Source of the DNA: Sphingomonas desiccabilis
GTDB taxonomy: Bacteria; Pseudomonadota; Alphaproteobacteria; Sphingomonadales; Sphingomonadaceae
Reading direction: 5' to 3'
Assembly: GCF_004135605.1 (NCBI RefSeq)
Contig: NZ_SDPT01000002.1
Span: 682,001 to 746,000 of the forward strand
Length of the DNA stretch: 64,000 bases
Positions within the stretch are counted from its first letter, which is position 1. Each line of letters begins with the position of its first letter. Shown one piece after another: positions 58,309 through 64,000 of this stretch. The notes under the pieces are model-generated. The model did not search any database. It saw only the letters and a list, made by a program, of their open reading frames with translations, and had not been told where the DNA came from. A program made the position numbers and the translations under genes.

Positions 58309-59286
58309 TCAGCGCAACGGCTTGCCCGAATCCTTCCACCGGTCGAGGACCGTCGACTCGGGCAGCTTGTTTTCCGCCGCCGAGGGCGCCGGGCCGGGCG
58401 TCGGACCCACCTCGGGCGCGCCGGTGCCCGGTTGCAGCGCCGGGGGCGGAGGCGCGTCCGCGGCGGGCTCCGGAAGCGGGAGCGGGTCGAGCGGCGAAGG
58501 CAGGTGGGGCCCCGGCGGGGGTTCACGCCCCGCATAGCGGTCGCTGAACGCATCGGCCGTGCCCCACCAGCCCTTCCAGCGGTGGAAGAAGTGCGCGCCG
58601 AACGCGCCCGTCATCACCAGAGAGCGGTTCCACGCCGGAGTGACGGCATAGGTGTGGTAGTGCGTGGCGAGCCCCACCGGCGCGAACACCGCGCCGCTCA
58701 GCGCCTGAGCGGCGACGCGCCGCGCGCGTGCCCAGGCGGCGGGTACGCGCTGCCGGGCCATGGCACCGTCGCAGGCGAAGCTGAACTGGCAGCCGCGCCG
58801 CTCCGATCCCTGGTAGACCACGCCGCACACGGTGGCGGGGAAAGCCGGATGGCGCGCGCGATTGAGCACCACTTGCGCCACCGCGCGCTGCCCGTCGTCG
58901 GGCTCGTTCGCCGCCTCGTAATAGACCGCGGCCGTGAGGCATTCGAGCGCGCGCGCCTGGTCGAGCACGCTGCCGCGCGCGCGAAAGGGGCGCGCGGACA
59001 CGATTGATCCGTCTCCCTCCAGCGCGGCGAGCGCGGGGATCGGCAGGTCGGGCAGCGGGGCGGTGCCGGTGGTCCCCGCCTGTGGTGCCGCAAGCGCGCC
59101 GGAGAAGGGCGGCGCCTCCGCCCGCGCACTGCTGCGCGGGGGCAGGGCCATGCGCCGGGCGGCGGCGCGCTGCTGCTGGTCGAGCGCGATGCTTCCGGCG
59201 TGCAGCGAGAAGGCGAGGGCGGCAACGGCGACCGCCGTTACCGCGACGTGCCGCCTCCGCAGGCGTCCCAGGCGCGGCGCCGTCAC
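58309..59286 (-). CDS. Cell wall hydrolase, SleB family
   Basis: A 325-residue protein with one N-terminal membrane segment (VAVTAVAVAALAFSLHAGSI) and a periplasmic SleB/Hydrolase_2 domain at residues about 112-240. Conserved sequence includes LECLTAAVYYEAANEPDDGQ, AQVVLNRARHPAFPATVCGV, VYQGSERRGCQFSFACDG and VGLATHYHTYAVTPAW. The family cleaves peptidoglycan as in spore cortex lysis; in alphaproteobacteria it probably remodels the wall. A Pro-rich C-terminal tail follows. The start lies 19 bases after the stop of the M16 gene, so the two may be co-transcribed. Confidence 0.88.
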   Translation of the reverse strand: MTAPRLGRLRRRHVAVTAVAVAALAFSLHAGSIALDQQQRAAARRMALPPRSSARAEAPPFSGALAAPQAGTTGTAPLPDLPIPALAALEGDGSIVSARPFRARGSVLDQARALECLTAAVYYEAANEPDDGQRAVAQVVLNRARHPAFPATVCGVVYQGSERRGCQFSFACDGAMARQRVPAAWARARRVAAQALSGAVFAPVGLATHYHTYAVTPAWNRSLVMTGAFGAHFFHRWKGWWGTADAFSDRYAGREPPPGPHLPSPLDPLPLPEPAADAPPPPALQPGTGAPEVGPTPGPAPSAAENKLPESTVLDRWKDSGKPLR

Positions 59287-59305
59287 TCCCTGGCCTCGTT
59301 CCCGG

Positions 59306-62152
59306 TCAGCGCGTCAGCTTGGGGGTGTCGAGGTCGAGCGCGCCGGCCGGAATCACCTCGGCCTGCGGGTAGCGCTGGCGCAGCGTGTCGGCGAACTGCT
59401 TGGCGTCGCCCACCACGACGATGCTGGCGCCTGCCGGATCGAGCACCTGGGCGGCAATCTGCTGCACCGCCTGTGCATCGACCCCTTCGATCTCGGCGAG
59501 CGCGTTGTCGATCGCGTTCACCGGCTGGCCCGCCAGCACATAGGCGCCGAGCTTTGCCGCCAGGCCGCCGCGCGTCTCGACGTCGCGGCTGAAGCCGCCC
59601 GACAGCACCGCCTTGCGCGTCGCGAGTTCGGCGGCCGGCACCGGATCCCGGCCGATGCGGCGAAGCTCCGCCACGATCAGATCCACCACCTCGGGCGCGG
59701 ACTCGTTCTTGGTTTGCACGGTGGCGCTGAACGGACCCACGCCACGGTCGCCGGCGAGGGCGCTGCGTGCCCCGTAGGAAAGCCCGCGCTTGATGCGGAT
59801 TTCCTGGTTGAGCCGCGACGAGAAACCGCCGCCCAGCACCGTGCTCGCCAGGCGCGCCGCCGGGAAGCGCGGATCGCCGCGCGACAGCGCCGCACGCGAC
59901 ACCACCACCGCCGCCTGCCCGCTGCCGGGCAGGTCGACCACGACCACGCGGGGCGTCGCGGGAAGTGCCGGCTCCGCCGGTGCCGCCGCGCTGGCGCCGC
60001 TTGCCCGCCAGTCGCCGAACAGCCGCTCGGCCATGGTCTGCGCCTTGGCGGGCGTGATGTCGCCGACCAGGATCAGCGTCGCGCGGTCCGGGCGCCAGGC
60101 TTCGCCATGGGAGGCGACGATCTGCTCGCGGGTCACGCCGCGATAGCTGGTTTCCGTCCCGACCTTGCCATAGCGGCTGTCGCCGAACACCGCGCGCGCC
60201 GCGACCTTGCCGGCGAGCGAACCGGGATCCGACTGCTCGATCTGGAGCGCATCGATCCACTGGGTGCGGACCCGCTCGATCTCCTTGGGATCGTACGCCG
60301 GATTGCGGACCACATCGGCCAGGATGCCCATCGCCGGCGCCAGGCCGTTGGTGCCCACCAGCAGCGAGACGCTCGCGCCGTCGTCCTCGGCGTCGGTGTC
60401 GAGCGACGCGCCCAGCGCCTCGACCTCCGCCGCGATCTGCGTGGCGGAGCGGGTGCGGGTGCCTTCCGTCAGCAGTTCGGTCGCGAACTGGCTCGGTTCC
60501 GGGCGGCGGCCGGGCGCGGACAGCTCGCGCGTGTCGACCACCATCGTCGCGGCGACCAGCGGCAGGCCGGGCTTGGGGACGGTCACGAGCCGCAGGCCGT
60601 TCGCGAGCCGCGTCTCGCTTCGCGCGGGAAGCGCGGCGGTGGCGGCAGGGCCGGGCTGGGGCAGCGGCTTGCGCTCGGCGTCCGATGCGACCTGATGCAC
60701 CGCCACACCTGCGGGGATGGTGAGCGCACGCGTCTCGACGGTCGAGGGAACGCGGATCGAGTCGTCTGCGGCTGCACCGTCGGCCTGCGGCAGATATTGC
60801 AGCACCGCCACCTGGTTCTCGCCGAGGTAGCGGCGGGCGACGCGCTGGACCGCGGCTGCATCGACCTTGGCGATCGCGGCGAGCTGGCGGTCGGCGGCGC
60901 GGGGATCCCCGTTGACGATCACGCTGTTGGCAAGCGTGAAGGCGCGCCCTTCGGCGGTTTCGCGCCGGGCAAGCGCGGCGGCCAGGATCTCGTTCTTGGC
61001 TTCCGCCAGTTCGGCGGCGGAGACCGGCGCGTCGCGCAGGCGCGCCACCTCGCGCTTCAGCCCGGCTTCGACCGCGCCGATGTCCTTGCCCCCGGCGGCG
61101 ATCGCATAGGCCGCGAGCACGCCGGTGTCCTTCTTGCTGTCCAAATAGGTCTCGGCCGACTGGGCGAGTTGGTCGCGATAGACCAGCGCCTGGTAGAGCC
61201 GCGAGTTGCGCCCCGTCGAAAGCACCGCGTTCAGCACCGCGAGCGCGGCCTGGTCCGGGTGATTGTCGGGCGGAACCTGGTAGCTCAGCACCACCGCCGG
61301 CAGCGGCGTGTTCTCGGCATGGACGACGTGTCGCGTGGCCGCGGTGCGCGGCGGCTCCTTCACCGCCACGCGCGGGATCGGCCGGTCCGGCTTGGTGACG
61401 GGCGCGAAATACTGGTCGACCCAGCGATCGAGCTGCGCCGGATCGAAGTTGCCGGCGACCACCAGCACCGCATTGTCGGGCCGGTAATAGGTCGCGTGGA
61501 AGGCACGAATGTCGTCGATCGTGGCGGCGTCGAGGTCCTCGATGCTGCCGATTCCCGGCCGCGCATAGGGATGGCGGGTGTAGGAGATCATCGGCAGGTA
61601 GAAGCCGAACAGCTTGCCATAGGGCTGCGCGAACACGCGGCTGCGCAGTTCCTCCTTCACCACGCCGCGTTCGGACGCGAAGCTCGTCGGCTCCACCACC
61701 AGCGTCGCCATGCGATCGGCCTCGGCGAACAGCAGCCGCTCGAGGTGGTTGGCCGGCACGACCTCGAAATAATTGGTGTAGTCGTCGGCCGTGGAGGCGT
61801 TGTTGTAGCCGCCCACGTCCTCGGTCAGCCGGTCGAACGCCTCCGACGGCAGGTTGCGCGTCTGCTTGAACATCAGATGCTCGAACATGTGCGCAAAGCC
61901 CGATCGCCCGCGCGGATCGTCCTTGGAGCCGACGTCGTACCAGACCTGCACCGCGACATTGGCCGTGGAGGGGTCGCGGATCGCATAAACCTTCAGGCCG
62001 TTCGCCAGCGTCCGCTCGGTATAGGCGAGCGGCGCGACCGGCGCCGGCGCCGGTGGCTTGGCGGCCGATGCGGCAGGCGCGTGCTGCTGTGCGGCGGCGG
62101 TTGCGGGAACAAGGGCAGTGGCGAGCAGCAGCGCCGCGCGGAAATTGAGCAT
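59306..62152 (-). CDS. M16 family zinc metallopeptidase, tandem-domain (second copy)
   Basis: A 948-residue secreted protease. The signal peptide ends ATAAAQ. The N-terminal half has HMFEH at residues 88-92 in SGFAHMFEHLMFKQTRN and the third ligand in SERGVVKEELRSRV. The C-terminal half is the second M16 domain (from about residue 480), without an HxxEH motif. It shares the layout with the peptidase at 17174-20053 but diverges in sequence. It is upstream of, and probably co-transcribed with, the SleB-type gene. Substrates are unknown. Confidence 0.92.
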   Translation of the reverse strand: MLNFRAALLLATALVPATAAAQQHAPAASAAKPPAPAPVAPLAYTERTLANGLKVYAIRDPSTANVAVQVWYDVGSKDDPRGRSGFAHMFEHLMFKQTRNLPSEAFDRLTEDVGGYNNASTADDYTNYFEVVPANHLERLLFAEADRMATLVVEPTSFASERGVVKEELRSRVFAQPYGKLFGFYLPMISYTRHPYARPGIGSIEDLDAATIDDIRAFHATYYRPDNAVLVVAGNFDPAQLDRWVDQYFAPVTKPDRPIPRVAVKEPPRTAATRHVVHAENTPLPAVVLSYQVPPDNHPDQAALAVLNAVLSTGRNSRLYQALVYRDQLAQSAETYLDSKKDTGVLAAYAIAAGGKDIGAVEAGLKREVARLRDAPVSAAELAEAKNEILAAALARRETAEGRAFTLANSVIVNGDPRAADRQLAAIAKVDAAAVQRVARRYLGENQVAVLQYLPQADGAAADDSIRVPSTVETRALTIPAGVAVHQVASDAERKPLPQPGPAATAALPARSETRLANGLRLVTVPKPGLPLVAATMVVDTRELSAPGRRPEPSQFATELLTEGTRTRSATQIAAEVEALGASLDTDAEDDGASVSLLVGTNGLAPAMGILADVVRNPAYDPKEIERVRTQWIDALQIEQSDPGSLAGKVAARAVFGDSRYGKVGTETSYRGVTREQIVASHGEAWRPDRATLILVGDITPAKAQTMAERLFGDWRASGASAAAPAEPALPATPRVVVVDLPGSGQAAVVVSRAALSRGDPRFPAARLASTVLGGGFSSRLNQEIRIKRGLSYGARSALAGDRGVGPFSATVQTKNESAPEVVDLIVAELRRIGRDPVPAAELATRKAVLSGGFSRDVETRGGLAAKLGAYVLAGQPVNAIDNALAEIEGVDAQAVQQIAAQVLDPAGASIVVVGDAKQFADTLRQRYPQAEVIPAGALDLDTPKLTR

Positions 62153-62175
62153 CGATCAGCCTTGTGGTGCGCGGG

Positions 62176-62376
62176 TCAGCGCTTGGTACGGGAGCGGTTG
62201 GCGTAGAGCAGCGCGGCGGTGAGCGCCGCCGAGCCGATGCCGACGCCGATGCTGATCGGAACGGCGGGCCAGCGCTTGGGCCGATCGGTATCGGCGGTCT
62301 CGGCCGCAGCCTCGCGCACGCGCTTGGCGTCCTTGCAGGCGGCCTCGACTTCGTTGATCGGGTGCGTGTCGGTCAT
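62176..62376 (-). CDS. Small membrane protein of unknown function
   Basis: A 66-residue protein starting at ATG 62376 with GGAGAAG upstream; the longer frame is not supported. The N-terminal half is polar (HPINEVEAACKDAKRVREAA) and the C-terminal half is one membrane helix (ISIGVGIGSAALTAALLYAN) with a basic tail. It is 19 bases from tgt, the gene upstream in the same direction, and 23 bases before the M16 gene. Function is unknown. Confidence 0.6.
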   Translation of the reverse strand: MTDTHPINEVEAACKDAKRVREAAAETADTDRPKRWPAVPISIGVGIGSAALTAALLYANRSRTKR

Positions 62377-62395
62377 TGCTCTTCTCCGAGTACGA

Positions 62396-63526
62396 TCATC
62401 CGCGACTGGAATAGCGCGTCCGGAAGTCGTTGGCGAACATGGATAAGCTGCCCGCCGCAATTGCCGCGCGCAGGTCCGCCATCAGCCGCTGGTAGAACCA
62501 CAAATTGTGCTCGGTCATCAGCATCGCGCCCAGGATCTCGCCCGCGCGGACCAGGTGATGAATATAGGCGCGGCTCCAGCCGGTGCAGCTGGGGCAGGGG
62601 CATTCCGGATCGAGCGGCCCCGTGTCCTCGGCAAAGCGCGCGTTGCGGATGTTGATCGGGCCGGTGCGGGTGAAGGCCTGGCCGGTGCGGCCGGAGCGGG
62701 TAGGCAGCACGCAGTCGAACATGTCGACCCCGCGCTCGACCGCGCCGACGATGTCGTCGGGCTTGCCGACGCCCATCAGGTAGCGGGGGCGGGCGGCATC
62801 GAGCTGGCCCGGCGCATAGTCGAGCACGCCGAACATCGCCTCCTGGCCTTCACCCACGGCCAGGCCGCCGATCGCATAGCCGTCGAAGCCGATGTCCTTG
62901 AGCGCATCCGCCGACTCGCGGCGCAACACTTGGTCGAGCGCGCCCTGCTGGATGCCGAACAGCGCCGCACCCTCGGCGTGGGCGCCCCCCGAATCGAAGC
63001 CGTCGCGGCTGCGCTTGGCCCAGCGCATCGAGCGCTCCATCGCGCGCGCCTGCACGTCGCGGGTCGCGGTGGTGGGCACCAGTTCGTCGAACGCCATGAC
63101 GATGTCGGAGCCGAGCAGCCGCTGGATCTCCATCGAGCGTTCGGGGCTGAGCAGGTGGCGCGATCCGTCGAGGTGGCTCTTGAATTCGACGCCATCCTCG
63201 GAACGCTTGGTGAGATCGGACAGGCTCATCACCTGATAGCCGCCGCTGTCGGTCAGGATCGGGCGGTCCCAGCCCATGAAGCCGTGGAGGCCACCCAGCC
63301 GATGGACGCGCTCGGCGCCCGGGCGCAGCATCAGGTGATAGGTGTTGCCGAGCAGGATGTCGGCGCCCGAGGCGCGCACGTCCGCGGGTTTCACGGCCTT
63401 CACCGTGGCGGCGGTGCCGACCGGCATGAAGGCGGGGGTGCGGATGGTGCCGCGGCGCATCGCGATTGCGCCCGTGCGGGCGCGGCCGTCGGTCGCGTGG
63501 ATGGTGAAGTCGAAACGGGGGGACAT
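62396..63526 (-). CDS. tgt: tRNA-guanine(34) transglycosylase
   Basis: A 376-residue enzyme that swaps guanine for preQ1 at tRNA position 34 in the queuosine pathway. Motifs include [17 protein letters not shown], the substrate Asp in [12 protein letters not shown], the base-binding [10 protein letters not shown], nucleophile Asp in [20 protein letters not shown], and zinc ligands in [23 protein letters not shown] 63526 is preferred; the longer frame adds an unrelated N-terminus. The precursor transporter yhhQ is at the other end of the window, not in the same operon. Confidence 0.95.
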   Translation of the reverse strand: MSPRFDFTIHATDGRARTGAIAMRRGTIRTPAFMPVGTAATVKAVKPADVRASGADILLGNTYHLMLRPGAERVHRLGGLHGFMGWDRPILTDSGGYQVMSLSDLTKRSEDGVEFKSHLDGSRHLLSPERSMEIQRLLGSDIVMAFDELVPTTATRDVQARAMERSMRWAKRSRDGFDSGGAHAEGAALFGIQQGALDQVLRRESADALKDIGFDGYAIGGLAVGEGQEAMFGVLDYAPGQLDAARPRYLMGVGKPDDIVGAVERGVDMFDCVLPTRSGRTGQAFTRTGPINIRNARFAEDTGPLDPECPCPSCTGWSRAYIHHLVRAGEILGAMLMTEHNLWFYQRLMADLRAAIAAGSLSMFANDFRTRYSSRG

Positions 63527-63625
63527 GCCCGCCTGATGCCGCCGCGCGCCGCCGCTGTCGAGCCGCGATCGCGGGAGCGTCGGGCTTGGCGGTGCGTTTG
63601 GGTTCGTGAGGAAGAGGAGCAAGCC

Positions 63626-63790
63626 ATGGCCGAACAACCCCTGTCCCCCGGCGACGACGCCGCACCCGGCACTCCCGGCACCGGCGAGAACCTGTGCCCG
63701 CGTTGCGGCGGCAGCGGGCGGATCGACGGCGCGCAATGCCCGGAATGCGACGGCACCGGCAAGGTGATCGAGGGTATCGGCGGGGGATGA
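63626..63790 (+). CDS. 54-residue zinc-ribbon protein (DnaJ-like CxxCxGxG)
   Basis: A short gene from ATG 63626 with GAGGAG about 9 bases upstream. After a Pro/Gly-rich start the product has [20 protein letters not shown] then TGKV, two CxxC pairs in the CxxCxGxG style of DnaJ's zinc finger. One such knuckle binds a single zinc. It is divergent from tgt. Similar small proteins are common in alphaproteobacteria, but no specific function is known. Confidence 0.68.
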   Translation: MAEQPLSPGDDAAPGTPGTGENLCPRCGGSGRIDGAQCPECDGTGKVIEGIGGG

Positions 63791-63811
63791 TATCCTTCCG
63801 GCTGTCCCTCC

Positions 63812-63902
63812 TGTCATCCTAACGGAAGTCAGGATCCATTCGGGCACCGTCTGAGACTCACGAGCGGAGCGTGAATGGATGCCAGCCTTTGCTGCATGAC
63901 GA
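63812..63902. repeat. Dispersed composite repeat, family A, after the zinc-ribbon gene
   Basis: TGTCATCCTAACGGAAGTCA then GGATCCATT, and a diverged inverted partner ending GCATGACG. It is the least conserved copy of the family in this window. Confidence 0.6.
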
Positions 63903-64000
63903 CAGAGGCGGGCGTATCGAAGCGCCGCCACGCGGGCTTCGATAGAGGTCTTCGACTCCGCTCAGCCCCTACTCAGCACGAACGGCTTGGGTCACTCCAG
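63903..64000. other. Repeat-like intergenic sequence at the window end
   Basis: No gene is visible. The string CTTCGACTCCGCTCAG and then CAGCACGAACGG (63951-63985) resembles a further dispersed bacterial intergenic repeat type. The next gene lies outside the window. Confidence 0.4.

Noticed and set aside
58934..62206. A 1090-codon open frame on the plus strand opposite the second M16 peptidase
   Set aside because: It is the antisense shadow of a strong coding gene in high-GC DNA; its translation is Arg/Gly/His-rich with no domain.

Overview
The window is GC-rich chromosomal DNA from an alphaproteobacterium, most likely a sphingomonad (Sphingomonas or a close relative). The clues are three large TonB-dependent receptors, a suf operon led by a SufR-type Rrf2 regulator, class Ia nrdA and nrdB, copAB with a CueR-type regulator, small proteins of a kind I associate with sphingomonads, and interspersed palindromic repeats at gene ends. 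I saw no rRNA, tRNA, insertion sequence, prophage or CRISPR array. Both ends cut into longer sequence: the first gene is the 3' end of otsA, and the last 200 bases are repeat-rich intergenic DNA.

Layout. 1-6.3 kb: otsA end, nupC-type nucleoside transporter, yhhQ-type queuosine-precursor transporter with a PhnA/YjdM-like gene, argB, then a tight yggT-DUF167-folD-marC run. 6.5-13.5 kb: two TonB-dependent receptors, each followed by a terminator and separated by about 0.8 kb with no recognisable gene. 13.7-22.5 kb: a small secreted protein, clpB with a candidate heat-shock promoter, an M16 peptidase, small periplasmic or outer-membrane proteins and a fumarylacetoacetate hydrolase family enzyme. 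22.6-25.4 kb: a third TonB receptor. 25.4-28.4 kb: an unusual GT4-GT26 double glycosyltransferase whose N-terminal extension holds 36-bp tandem repeats. 28.7-29.7 kb: a three-gene operon with a MbcA/ParS/Xre-type antitoxin-like protein and a partner carrying a HEPN-like R-x4-H motif; this is the best candidate for an undescribed system. 29.9-35.6 kb: copper resistance, copA-copB divergent from a P1B ATPase and cueR, with a mirrored operator pair between them. 35.6-39.3 kb: nrdB and nrdA with small genes. 39.7-45.6 kb: amidase, small membrane proteins, glutamine amidotransferase, alkA, ferredoxin and pyrD. 46.0-52.2 kb: sufR-sufB-(small membrane gene)-sufC-sufD-sufS-sufT-sufA. 52.5-56.5 kb: tesA divergent from a ybbA/ybbP-like ABC exporter. 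56.5-62.4 kb: TetR regulator, small unknown genes, a SleB-type cell wall hydrolase and a second M16 peptidase. 62.4-63.8 kb: tgt and a 54-residue zinc-ribbon protein.

The clearest functional units are the suf Fe-S assembly operon, the copper island (periplasmic oxidation, outer-membrane CopB, inner-membrane efflux and a Cu(I) sensor) and the divergent tesA/ybbAP locus. Functions rest on recognising conserved motifs by eye; no database search was run. Start codons were moved from the longest open frame where a Shine-Dalgarno sequence, signal peptide or family N-terminus argued for it.
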